Source: Euonymus europaeus
Lineage: Eukaryota; Streptophyta; Magnoliopsida; Celastrales; Celastraceae
Direction: 5' to 3'
Assembly: GCA_963580455.1 (NCBI GenBank)
Contig: OY756972.1
Coordinates: forward strand, 17,809,001 to 17,873,000
DNA: 64,000 bases
Part shown: one piece after another, positions 36,401 through 47,415 of the stretch
How the letters are laid out: each line of letters opens with the position of its first letter
Numbering within the stretch: position 1 is the stretch's first letter
Position numbers and translations under genes: made by a program
Notes under the pieces: model-generated
What the model saw: only the letters and a program-made list of their open reading frames with translations
Databases searched by the model: none
What the model was told of the DNA's origin: nothing

Positions 36401-37900
36401 ATACGCCGAATGTATAATATGAGAAGTTCTAGTATAGAAGACTATAGTCATTGAACCTGAGGTAGTAGAATGAGAAGGCGCACTGGCTACGGCGAAGAAA
36501 AAAAGTTCGATTGTAGTTGAACAAAAAACAAATGATGTGAAAGTGTTTTGTTATTTACGGGGTTTTAATAATAAGTTAGTGAGACTTTGCAAACATAGAT
36601 CGATTTCACCAAACCGTATAAGTTTAACTTTAAAATTTTAAGCTACAAGGAGAGAAACACTAAAAGGATAAAATCACAGGGGTATCTTTGCATTTTATTT
36701 GTTTTAATTGGAACAATAAATAATTTATGATTATCAATTTAGTGTTTTACTACATCTAATGGTCGATGTTCATTTTCCAAATTTGACGGTTGGCGATGGC
36801 GTGGGATGATGGTGGGACTGAAGAGGGGGTAGGAGTTAGTCAATCCCCACTTACAATTATCATGTGTTTATCTTAGTTATGTTTGAATTTAATATGTCTC
36901 AAAGAATCCTAAAGTTGCCTTATTTAATATGGATTAGGGTTGTTTTCGGTTAGTTCCCGATCGGTTCCACTAGACTTAGTACCCAGGCCAAATAATTCAA
37001 TTTTCGTATTGGAAAAAATTGAAACTGATCGAACTATGCAATGAGGGTCACAATAACCAACTATTCGGTTCGGTTGGGCTTCAATCTATTATTGATTATT
37101 TGTGCTGGAACAAGATTTTTTGTGTTTAAGCCTTCAAGGCCTTAACTAGTAAATACAACTAGTCCACAATCTAATATAATGTATTTTTTGTTCGAAGTAA
37201 AAAATAAAATTCAGTATGAAAAATGCATGACAATTATAGTATGTTGGATAAAAACTTGAAATATTCAAAATTTTGATCGCGATGAATTTAATTTTTGTTT
37301 CCAGCAAAAAATATATTATTGAATTTGTTAGTATAAATACTATACATTTACATTTTTAAATAAAAAAATGGTGGTAGAAAAAGATTATAGTGTTATCTAT
37401 TGTATTTCAAATAATGTTGATGTTCATATATATATTTGATGCATGAGATATTTTAACATGAACAATTTTAATTTCTTCACTTGATTAAAAATATTAACAG
37501 GTTTCAGAATATGATACCCTCCTAGAAGCTTTTTCCATCATGTTGTCAATTAAATCAATTTTAGTTTCTGATTGAGGGAAAAAAAAACATTGAAAGGTAT
37601 TAGGGCATGATACCAAGACCCCTTCATCATCCAACATCAAATTTGTAGATTAATGAATGAAATATAATAAGAGACAAGAAATGACTAATAATTTTTTGAT
37701 GGGTCAGTTGAAGTGTGAACCCACAACCAGAACCAACAAGGGCACAAAAGATCACCCAAAACAGCCTGTCAGAAGAATGGACCCTAAAACAATGCAGAAC
37801 AGCAATAGCAATGTGTCAATAGGGATCCCTTGTCCAAAGACACCTATTTTGTGTTATTTTGGGTTTTGTTTCCAAGAACAAAAGAGACCCTGAAACCTGT
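36401..37900. other. Intergenic, mostly featureless
   Basis: AT-rich DNA. At 36938-37080 there is a CGGTT-rich patch (TTTTCGGTTAGTTCC, TTCGGTTCGGTTGGGC) that resembles the termini of some plant hAT elements, but a matching second end is not found. The segment after 37650 is promoter or 5' flank of the oleosin gene; the ORF at 37657 is not supported. Confidence 0.4.
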
Positions 37901-37904
37901 TTCT

Positions 37905-37975
37905 CATGCAAAGCCTCACCTTCCATGTCATCCCTAACGTGTCACAATATAACACCAACCTCCTTTCTATATAAC
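37905..37975 (+). promoter_or_regulatory. Oleosin promoter: RY motif, ABRE, TATA box
   Basis: CATGCA (RY core) at 37905-37910, ACGTGTC (ABRE core) at 37937-37943, and CTATATAA at 37968-37975, about 100 bp before the ATG. RY and ABRE motifs are bound by ABI3/FUS3-type B3 and bZIP factors and are typical of seed-storage and oleosin promoters. Confidence 0.65.
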
Positions 37976-38071
37976 ACAACACCATCACCGCTTCTCTCTA
38001 AACAAACCCATCTCTCTCTGTACTCCACTGTAAAGCCATTACTTTGGTACAATTCAAGGGCAATTGCATCA

Positions 38072-38557
38072 ATGGCTGATCGTGACCGTCCACACCCGCA
38101 CCAGATCCAAGTGCACCCACAAGAACGACCCATGTTCAAGGGCGGCTTCCCCCAACCACAAGGTGTATCAGTAGGCAAAATCCTTGTTGTCCTCTTCTCC
38201 CTTCCTGTGGGTGGTACTCTGCTTGCATTAGCAGGCTTAACACTCATAGGCTCCCTCATTGGGCTTGCCGTTGCTACACCACTTTTCATTATCTGCAGCC
38301 CAATTCTTGTCCCCGCAGCCATCACCATCGGGCTCGCCACGACTGGTTTCCTGACATCCCAGGCCTTCGGGGTCACTGGCTTGTCGGCAGTAGGGTGGCT
38401 CATGGGCCACATACGACAGATAATCGGGAGAATGCCTGAGCTTCTGTATCAAGTGAAGAAGCGCATGCAGGACATAGCAGGGCATATGGGCCAGAAGACC
38501 AAGGAAGTGACCCAGGAAATACAAAAGAAAACAGGCATGGAAGGAGTGAGGACGTGA
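38072..38557 (+). CDS. Oleosin, oil-body coat protein
   Basis: Oleosins coat seed oil bodies and keep them from fusing. The intronless frame gives 161 aa starting MADRDRPHPHQIQVHP. The central hydrophobic hairpin spans about residues 33-105. The diagnostic proline knot PX5SPX3P is exact: Pro70, Ser76, Pro77 and Pro81 in PLFIICSPILVP. The C-terminal part is amphipathic and Lys/Gln-rich. An ATG upstream at 37859-frame would add 71 residues without family similarity; the start at 38072 follows the TATA box at the expected distance and gives the usual length. Size suggests the low-Mr class, which is tentative. Confidence 0.95.
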   Translation: MADRDRPHPHQIQVHPQERPMFKGGFPQPQGVSVGKILVVLFSLPVGGTLLALAGLTLIGSLIGLAVATPLFIICSPILVPAAITIGLATTGFLTSQAFGVTGLSAVGWLMGHIRQIIGRMPELLYQVKKRMQDIAGHMGQKTKEVTQEIQKKTGMEGVRT

Positions 38558-38961
38558 TCAATATAAAGATGAAGGTGTTTTATGGGTGGTAAATTAGGTA
38601 ACGAGTAAAGAGGAAATAATGTGAGTTTCTTAAGTTCTTTAAGGGTGTGGTCTTTGATGTACTTTCGTTGCATGCAGCTTTAGAGCAGTGTGGTCAGTTA
38701 TCGTTGTGTTTATTTGCAGTAATACATTTGTCATGTTATGAATGTTCTATGATTTTGTTCTTTCTCCACTTTTTCAATTTCTCCTAAATCAAATTACTTT
38801 TTTTGCTAGTTTTCTGAAACTAAACACTACTTGAAAGCAAAAACAGGTAGGATCTACAAATCTTTTGGTTCTTTCTTGCAGTGGAAAGAAAATTATTTTA
38901 CAAAACTGAAGCAAACGATACAAAATCGACTCTTGATACCTGTAGGGCTAAGGAGGATAAT

Positions 38962-41900
38962 TTAGAGGCCACTGACGTGAGTTATGGCAGAGGCTTCGGC
39001 TTCAGAGTCTCTGGAACCAGGGTCAGTGGGAGTATTGGGTATCCAAAAGGTGAGAGCAGTTGATGCAGCAACAAACATGGCTCTTCGAGGAGCCCACTTC
39101 AAGCATGTCGCAGCTCCAATGTGGCTATTCCAGCTTGCCACCTGCGAAGCAAACCAACCCATGTGAATGAATGTTGGTGGGATTGTCAGTTCAATGACCA
39201 TCAAAAGGGAAAGAACGCAAAATCCATATAACTGATACAACAAGTGAAGACCCTATAATGACCATCAAGAGGGCAAGGACCAGGGAAAATTCATCAAAGA
39301 GACGGTGAAGGAAACAGATTGTAAGTTTAAATGAGGGCATTTTTCAATAATCTAATGCCCATCTGCTTTAAACCAAAGGTAAATACTGAAATTCCCTAGT
39401 TAACAGGCTTCCAGAGGGTCATGCAACCAAGAAGCATAAGAATGGTGGTGCGGTTTAGTTACATCCGAATTCAATTTGATGAGCCATTACAATGTATCCA
39501 GAATATAGAACAAAAAACCATAATTTTTATTGACTATTCTACTAAAAGTGTGAAACAAAGAAATCTATCAGGAAAACAAAAAAGGAAGAAAAATGAAAAA
39601 CGAAAGTACTGAGAGAAACACAATACCTCTTTGGCAGAGTTGATGTTCCAGGCATGCAAGGATCCATCTCCTGAGCCTATACCAGAGAAGGAATTAGAAG
39701 TAAGCAGGCATTGAGAAAACAACACATCAGAAGGAATTTGAACTAAGCAGGCATTGATAAAATAACACATCACATTCATATCAGAATTCACAAAACATAA
39801 TTTATTAGCAGGCGGTAAAACTATATCAGAGTGGACTGAATTGGCTGAATGTTGACAATAGTAAGAACGAACAGAATGTTTTGAAGAACTAATTATATAC
39901 AAATTCATCAAGTTTCAGTGTAATAGAACTTTCTGCAATATGCTTCCCTTTACCAATGAATCCTGCAAATTTTCACCTTTATTTACACGATTCTTGCAGG
40001 CTGTGAAGCACCAACACTCTATTTAGGCGAGAGTGTCCGTGTCCGACACTCTTCGGACACGGACACGCTCCGACACGCTACGGACACGTGTCGGATACGC
40101 AAATTTGAGTATCCGAATTTTTTTTTATTTTTTTTAAATTGGACACGTTAGGGACACGCAAATGACACGCGTCCCTTAGTAATTCCCTTTTTTAAAAAAT
40201 ATTTTATTATTTAATTAAATTAATTTATATGAAAATGAAATTTTGACCTAGAAACAGTGAAACACCTTGCCTTACGCGTGCCTCTCTGCTGCTGCTTCTT
40301 CGCTGCTGCTGCTTCTTCGCTTCTGGTTTCTTCTTCGAGTGACGAGTGCCTCTGTTTCTTCGCGTGCCTCTCTGCTATTTTCTTCTTCGCCGCTGCTTCT
40401 TCGCTGCTGCTGGTTTCTTCTTCGAGTGCCTCTGCTTCTTCGCTGCTGGTTTCTTCTTTGGTTCGCGACATTGCTTGGGCTACTGGGTTGCTGGTTTGGG
40501 TTCGCCTAGATTGCTGCTGGTTTGGGTTCCCCACTTCTTGCTGCTGCTTTCTTCTTCGCTTGGGTTTCTGCTGGTTCGTCTTTGCTTGGGTTGTTAATTT
40601 TATATATGTTATGTTGATTGTATTGTAAAATTGAAATGAAACATATAAACATATATATATATATATATTATAATAAATATTCAACGTGTCCTCTAACGTA
40701 TCCGTATCCTAATTTTTTGAAAAATTACGTATCCGCGTGTCCGTGTCGTGTCGTGTCCCGTATCCGTGTCCGTGTCCGTGCTACCTAGTTTGCAGGTCTT
40801 GCAGGAATATATGCAACAGAAGAACCAAAAGGGTTTCACATGTCCACTTCATGAAAATGCCCTCGACTTCATTGCCCACGTTGTGTGGGGATGCAGATCC
40901 TCTTTAGCCGTTGTAAAGTATTTTAAAGAATTTTTAGGTCCGAAGAGTCCAACGGCAGTTGCCAGCGCTAGACTCTCAGGGTGCAAATATTCGATAATTA
41001 AGCTGATTTCAGAGTCAAAACAGGTATTAGGAGGGGAGATGGAAACTGAATGTATTATGCTTCAATTTAATGGCCTTTTTTTGCAGTTAAGTTGCTCCCT
41101 GTTTCTACAGTTCTTGTTAATGTTTTGCCCAAAAAATGAGTCAATGCCTTTGCCCTTTGCAGTTTCATGAAACCTTAAACACATAACTGAGACTTCTCTT
41201 ACAATCCGAACGACAACACCACCATTTGGCGTTACACATAATTCTATTTTCAATATGCTTCTATAGTCAACTTAGTGAAAAAGGAAATATTAAAACAAGT
41301 ATTTGCAGATACACTACAAGATATATTTTGTTTTCAAAAAAGAACGGAAAAAAGAAGGGGATACCTGAAATAACATACCGCCCATCTGGGGTAAATGTTG
41401 CCTCCATAGTAGAATTTGGAGATGGTTCCACACTGAACCCAAAACGCTGCACTAAGTGAAGTTCTACGTTACTACTGGATGGTATGTCAGGAAATGTAAC
41501 AGATTTCATATGCCCACTTAAAATAAATCTCAAGGACAGCTGATAGGCTTTAATAACAGATGCACCAATAAAATGCCTACCCTCTGTGTTAACTTGAAAC
41601 AAAATTACCATGACAAGAAAGCTTACCTTCTCTCCGCCATAAGCATCGAGAATATAAACGTTGTTGTTTGTCGTTGTCAGGAGCATTGATTTACCATCAT
41701 TGCTGAATTTGATATTGCAAACCTCAGCTGTATCTCCACCGACTAAAAATGTATCGAAGGGGCCCTACAATCAGACATAAAAAAAACAATTTCAGCACAC
41801 CAGTTTGCTTTAATCTGTTAGGGTTGCACCTCCTTGGTATCTATTTATAAATTATTTTTTTATACAAAAAAAGGGTTGTTGCTTTTGTGCAAATGCAAAT

Positions 41901-44900
41901 TAGTACGAGACAGGTACCAACCTTATCATAGGAACGTGAATCAAATAATTTAATAGCTCCACCTTCCATTGCCACGGCAAAGACAAGGCCTTGTTGGTCA
42001 TATGCAACTGTAGGTCTGCCACGTAGGTGTAAAATTCCCTAAAAACTATAACAGTAAGCATAATCATAATTCAGGGGGAAAAAATGCAGGCCATTATTAA
42101 CAATAATTTCCTTTTATCAGCATATACATGACATCTCAAATAAGATCCAACACGATCAGAAATATATCAAGAAGAATGGTGGTAAGGTTAGACTATAAGT
42201 ACTTAGCCCTAACAGATGGATTACAGTTTACAAAAAGATTCATCAAATTTCTGAAAATGTAAAAAATATTCAGCTTGTCATTCCTAGATCTTTTTTTTTT
42301 TTTTTGCAATTATCCTATCGATATCTTATACGACATGAACTCTGACAAACAAAAAAACCAACCTGGCAGGCATTTACACGAAGATCCCATATTCTGGCAG
42401 TGTGGTCAAGTGAACCAGACATGAAACTATCATTGACTGGAGACATGCAGAGAGAAACAATCCTACCACACCAAAACAAGTCAAATGATCAGCTTGATAA
42501 AAACTATAGGGTAAACGGGAAAAAAACCATATCAACATTATTTGATTATCATCATCGTTATCATCAAAGCCTTTTATCCCAAACAAATTGGATCAGCTAC
42601 AGGAATCCGCAATCCATATCCTACTTCGCCACTGTTCCTACTCTCACCTATTCCTACATAATCCATATAATTTCTTATCATTTCCATCCAGGTCTTTTCT
42701 TGTCTTCTCCCATGTTTTAAGTATATCTCCTACCTGAAATTTCTAAACTCTTTGTAATACTGCACTAATATCCCTTTGTTGTACATGTCCAAACACTAGG
42801 GTGATTTCCTTGCACAGTTATCTTCAATTGGTGTTACTCACAAACTAGATTGCATGGTATCATTTCCGATCACCTCTTTCCACATGTTCCACACAAAATT
42901 AGTAGTTTGTGGTATAAATTTCACGATAGCAATACACAATGCACACCCTCTTTTTAATTATTTCTTTAATTTTTTCTGAGGCCCCCTTTCTTTTATATAT
43001 TCTTCCCCCACCCTTCCCCACCTCCCTTACACCAGGAAAAAAGAAAAAAAAAAGAAAAAAGGAAGAAGCTAGCATATATCTGTATGTAATAATATCAGAT
43101 ATAAATAGATGGATGAACCACTCAAATTGCCAACATTACGAAAGTTGTCTCCATATCAGTTGTAGTCTAGCAAGTGGACTGTGTTATGAGTTATGAAGAA
43201 CCCAAGAGAGATTAAGGAAAAACAAAAAAGAAAAACTAGCAACAACAACACACAAGATTATTGGAAATGTATGGTTGGCCTTTTCCCTACATTTACAGAT
43301 AAGAAGAGCGAGAATTTCACGATGAATGAAGAATATATAATAGAGGAAGCAACGCTCTCAACTCAAAAACCCCACATACAGTCAAAGCACTCTATCACAT
43401 AGAGAATTTTCTTTCTAAAATCATAACTCCTAACCTTTAACAGAGCCCATTCTTATACAAAAAGAAAACGGCCATCATTTGTCTATGCCACTACTTGATG
43501 GGTTGAATACAAATCCCACCAAAGCTGAACATTTTAGTCAAAGTTCAAAATCAAAATTCTGAGCATACAAGTATTGTTTATTGGTTATCTCCTATTGTTC
43601 AGGATCATTATCATATGTAACATATATGACATAACTTAATAAGATATAAGGATGAGTAAGACCTAAAAAAGCATGACTTGAAGTAGTAAGAAATTATATG
43701 AATTCAATAGAAGTTGATGAAAGTATAACTGTAGATTAAAAAAATGGATGGAAAAAATGAGTACACGTAGTAGATCCCGTTTATTTTCTCATGGAGTAAT
43801 CTAGCCAACCCCAATTTTTTGGGATAAAAGCTCGGATGATGACGATGATGGTGATATTATAAGCACGATTCAAAAAAAAAAATCTTGCTAATTATTAAAT
43901 TGAAAATAGGTAGTAAGATTCAAACCTCTCTTTGTGCCCTTTAAAATAGCGTAGGCATCGGTTGTCATACATTGACAAATACCGCAAGGATTCTGCTAAA
44001 ATATTAAGCCAAGCCAGACAAATTAATGAATTGAAAGTTACAAACACGAAAAGCAGGTCTCATGGAAGTTTTTCCTTCCAAGAAGTTCTTTAAAGTAGAA
44101 AGGATAAGCTCACCACCAGTGGAATCTAAATTGTATTTGGAGGAGCAGATAACTGAACTAGGGTGGTGGGTAAAGCATATCTGCTCTGCACCGTGTTTCT
44201 TGTGATATGTGCTCTTCAGCAACCTATATATATAATCATTATAATGCGTAAGAAAAAGACTCTTACTTCATCATAATCCATAAATCCGTTAAAAACCATG
44301 ATTGAAAACCATTGATTCGCAGACCCTGACTCTTTATTCAAAAATCAGCAGGGTCGAAACAATTATCAGTCAGTAGCAGCATTACATAAATTAATTACAA
44401 AATCAAAGTTGGTCATTTATTATGTCTACAGCCAACATTCAAATTCAGTCGAAATAATGAAACTAGTTACCATTCATATTTCACAAAGAAAAACCTAACT
44501 TTATTAGTCGCTACTCTAATAAATATCAACAAAATCAAAGACTGTTAGAGTAATTTAAGCATCCTTATAACACTAAAATACTATGGAGAACTCACTTGGC
44601 ATTGGCTATGTCATAGAGTCTCACTGAATCATCCTCGCTGGCGGTGACCAGAAGATCGTCTGTCCGATGAAAATCAAGAGAATTTATCTTCCCGCCCTGA
44701 AATTGAAACAACAGTTGAAGGTTTATTGACTAATCTTGAGAAAGTTTTGCGACTAGTTCCGTTTTTTGTCCAATTTTTCCGATTGTTTATCTTCGTAGTA
44801 TTGGTGCAATAGAAAGGAACGAGAAGCATACGAAGTCCGAGAAGACGGCTCCAATAGCCATGCTGCGCACCGTATCTTCATCAAGCTCTGTAAGCGACAT

Positions 44901-44909
44901 CGCCACCAT
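38962..44909 (-). CDS. S2L: WD40 protein, Swd2/WDR82-like (COMPASS component S2L)
   Basis: Swd2-like proteins are subunits of COMPASS-like H3K4 methyltransferase complexes and link H2B ubiquitination to H3K4 methylation; animal WDR82 also works in transcription termination. Ten coding exons join in phase: 44832-44909, 44596-44696, 44114-44223, 43926-43992, 42363-42462, 41922-42038, 41627-41764, 41365-41446, 39627-39676, 38962-39141; 340 aa, or 337 from the second ATG (44900, [11 protein letters not shown]). WD features: [39 protein letters not shown], and the family-typical C-terminus [17 protein letters not shown]. The gene is close to Arabidopsis S2La/S2Lb as I remember them. Intron 4 contains two RTE fragments, and intron 8 a hAT relative and an antisense exon. 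Confidence 0.92.
40001..40788. mobile_element. Non-autonomous hAT element, 788 bp, in S2L intron 8
   Basis: Left end CTGTGAAGCACC, right end GTGCTACCTAG. The 8-bp target duplication is CTTGCAGG at 39993-40000 and TTTGCAGG at 40789-40796 (one mismatch). Subterminal regions are packed with GTGTCC/GGACAC and GTATCC motifs. The right terminal 100 bp is clearly homologous to the right end of the full-length hAT element at 57357-60373 (shared TTTTTTGAAAAAT, GTATCC, CGTGTCGT, GTATCCGT). The middle is a CTG/CTTC-rich imperfect repeat; the ORFs it generates are not genes. Confidence 0.88.
40797..41022 (+). pseudogene. Orphan exon-like coding fragment, antisense to S2L
   Basis: The plus strand reads about 73 codons without a stop ([14 protein letters not shown], then [16 protein letters not shown] and [16 protein letters not shown]) with mixed, protein-like composition. 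It is bounded by a splice acceptor (CTTGCAG) and a good donor (CAG followed by GTATTAG at 41022/41023). It lies inside intron 8 of a gene on the other strand. I do not recognise the family, and see no neighbouring exon. Most likely a gene fragment moved here, though a nested gene cannot be excluded. Confidence 0.45.
42535..42860 (-). mobile_element. RTE-type LINE 3' end, minus strand
   Basis: On the minus strand the sequence reads the decayed C-terminus of an RTE-like RT protein (RTRKDL..., [10 protein letters not shown]) and ends in TTTGGGATAAAAGGCTTTGATGATAACG..., the typical RTE 3' terminus with GAT-type repeats. It is in intron 4 of S2L, in the sense orientation of the gene. Confidence 0.6.
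43630..43857 (+). mobile_element. RTE-type LINE 3' end, plus strand
   Basis: The same kind of 3' end in opposite orientation: ACCCCAATTTTTTGGGATAAAAGCTCGGATGATGACGATGATGG at 43810-43853 in abbreviated terms (TTGGGATAAAAGC, then GATGAT repeats), preceded by decayed coding sequence. Same intron as the previous fragment. Confidence 0.55.
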
Positions 44910-45984
44910 TGATAGACTGAAGGGAGAGGCAGAGAGGGAGAGCAGTATTTAAGGGGAGAGAAAATATATTTGACTTTGTGAGTGGAAAAGGAATGCGAGC
45001 AGCAAGGAGAAGAACCGGCGAGGAGTGGATCTTACTAACGGTGTCGTTTTGGTAGCATGATTTTTTTCGTGGCATTATTGGATATTTTATTATACCTTAA
45101 CAAATATATAAAGATTATTGTCAATGCAAATAACATAAATATATAAATAATAAAATCAAAATTCAAGTCTCATAAACAAAAATCAATATTTAGGTAGCGG
45201 TTTGGTGGATAAATGTTGTTTTTGGCCACTGACAGAAACACGATCATAACTCACTCTTTGAAAGATTAAACATTATAAAATGGTCATTGTATTTAATTTC
45301 ACGGTTACATTTTTGGATATTTACACCAACCAACACGATAACTTGTGACGTTGACCATAAAAAAAAATCTGCTTCATTGGATTGCCAATAATTTTGATGG
45401 AATTTTGATAATTTAAAATTAAAAATTGACTTGGACCAATGGGACATAGCCAAAATTTGCTAGGCATTGTGGGTTTCGGCCCTTCATGGCTCTATATATA
45501 TTTTTTAAGCTATTTATAAATATCATTTGTCGACATTCAATCTAATAAATATGATTTGATCTACAAAACCATAGTCATTTTAATTGAATCATGTACGTCA
45601 TTTTATATTATTAAAAATATCAGAAAATATATATATAAAAAAAAAACTCATTTACAATCAGTAGTCGTAGTGATTAGTAAGTAGTCATGAAAATAGAAGA
45701 ATAAGTAACTACAATTAGTTAGATACATACGTCTATTTTTAAGGTTATTTATCCCTCCTTTGTTAAGATGATCTTGTACAATTACTAATTTTAATGATTA
45801 AAGGTAAAATAATAAAGTAATTACATGAATCACTAGTTTATAATTGAAATAATTACTATTAATATTTGATTCCAGATTAATAAATTTAGTTAATAAATAT
45901 TAATATTGAAATATTAATGTTATTTCGTATAAATATACATACAGCAGAGAATTTCTTGTGTTGTGTTTGCTTTTGCCTTTTTAA
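44910..45984. other. S2L promoter side and AT-rich intergenic DNA
   Basis: The first 150 bases should hold the S2L 5' UTR and promoter (minus strand); no clear TATA box is seen. The rest is AT-rich without a supportable gene. Confidence 0.5.
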
Positions 45985-46480
45985 GGAGATGGCAGAGGAG
46001 CATAGATGGCATTTTACTGGTTCTGCTTGTATAATTGGAAATGATCTGGGATACCCTATGGCAATCTGTTCGGACTTTCGGCCTGCAGCAATGCTGCCTC
46101 CGGTACGTAGCGGAAGCCATGGCAGCCTTGATGGCTATGTTGGTTGCTCTTCAGATGGGAAATAGGAAGGTCATGTTGGAAGGTGATTGCATTCAGATTA
46201 TTCATGATATTAATGCCAGCGATGGTCACCAAATTTTGTCCTCATGGGGATCGATTATTGCTGAGATCAAGCAGGTTCTTAGTAGGTTTGAGCTTGATGA
46301 AGTCAAACATGTGAAGAGGGAAGCAAATGGGTTGTCGAGATTCCAGTTCATATTGGTGTTCTGATAAGGGAGGAGAGGAATAGTTGTCAAGGTGATGGTA
46401 GTGTGAGCCTGTTTTTAAGTTTCTTATTGCTTGCTGCTATTCTTATGTAATGTTCTAGTTTACAAATAAAAAATGACACG
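45985..46480 (+). pseudogene. LINE-type RNase H relic with 3' tail
   Basis: In two frames split near 46110 the sequence reads an RVT_3-type RNase H (IGNDLGYPMAICSDFRPA, then VAEAMAALMAML and LEGDCIQIIHDI, EVKHVKREANGL). Such domains end many plant L1 LINEs. The catalytic Asp in GDC-like EGDC is present. A short 3' UTR follows and ends in an A-rich tail (AAATAAAAAATGAC) near 46475, so this is a 5'-truncated insertion. Confidence 0.75.
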
Positions 46481-47415
46481 TCTGCAATTTAATTGACCGA
46501 AATTCAATAAAAACTGACCATGATATAATATTACAAAATTAATAATCTATATGTACGTTTGACCATTCAAATAAAATACTGATTTGTAACATATCCTACC
46601 CTATCTTTCAGTAAAAAAAAACATTTACTCTTATTATGGTCACCAGCCAATATATATATATATATATATATGAAACTGTTCGGGAAGAAAACCACACAAA
46701 CCCAGTACGGAGACATGATCAAAACCAACCAAACGTCATGACTACCCCTGGCCCGATCTCAGTCGGTGTTTATGGTCTCTGGTGGGAGCACAATCTAAGG
46801 AGTTAGAAAGCTAGCCTCAACTTCCTGAGGTGGTCTTTGAAATATGACCGAGTGAAAAGAGAACCCGAGGAAATCACTCTGCCACAAGGACTGCGAGTAA
46901 CAACCTCACTTAGCGAAATTGACTTCTATCAAGCAGGATCATTTTAACAGATAGAATCAATTTGTAGGACGCACATGCAACTTCATTGTAAAAACACTCG
47001 CATTCCAGCTAATAGCATAGAACAAGAAATCTATCAAAACATGTTGAGCCATAACTCATATATATCAATGATTGGATCAACTGATATGTTCCGTCTCAAA
47101 CTCGAGGGAGATCAGAGACGTATTTTGTATAAACATTTAAGTAACTTCGACAAAAAAAAATGTTCAACTTTGTTCCTTCAGTCCCTAGAATCTATGTTGA
47201 AAGACAACAGAATTTTCCTCCAGAGCATCCAACCATTTTCCTCCGGCAGAGTTCAAAATTCAGATATCTTCTGCTTTACATATCAGCGAGTTAAATGAAA
47301 AATTATTGAGAATAAATTTCAACAATTGCTAAACATGAAATGTGAGAAAATTACAGTTCAATAGGTCCAACTTTTTACCTCACTGTACAAATTAACAATC
47401 AGCCATCAACAGGCA
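46481..47415. other. Intergenic, TA repeat and C3H41 3' flank
   Basis: A (TA)n tract lies at 46651-46671. The ORF at 46975-47298 has no recognisable family and lies antisense to the probable 3' UTR of the next gene; I leave it out as a gene. Confidence 0.4.

Noticed and set aside
40257..40684. Overlapping ORFs on both strands with Ser/Glu/Gln-rich or Leu/Phe/Cys-rich products
   Set aside because: They come from the CTG/CTTC imperfect repeat inside the 788-bp hAT element; open in several frames at once and without domain similarity.
46975..47298. 107-aa ORF on the plus strand
   Set aside because: No recognisable family, antisense to the probable C3H41 3' UTR, and no splice or promoter support.
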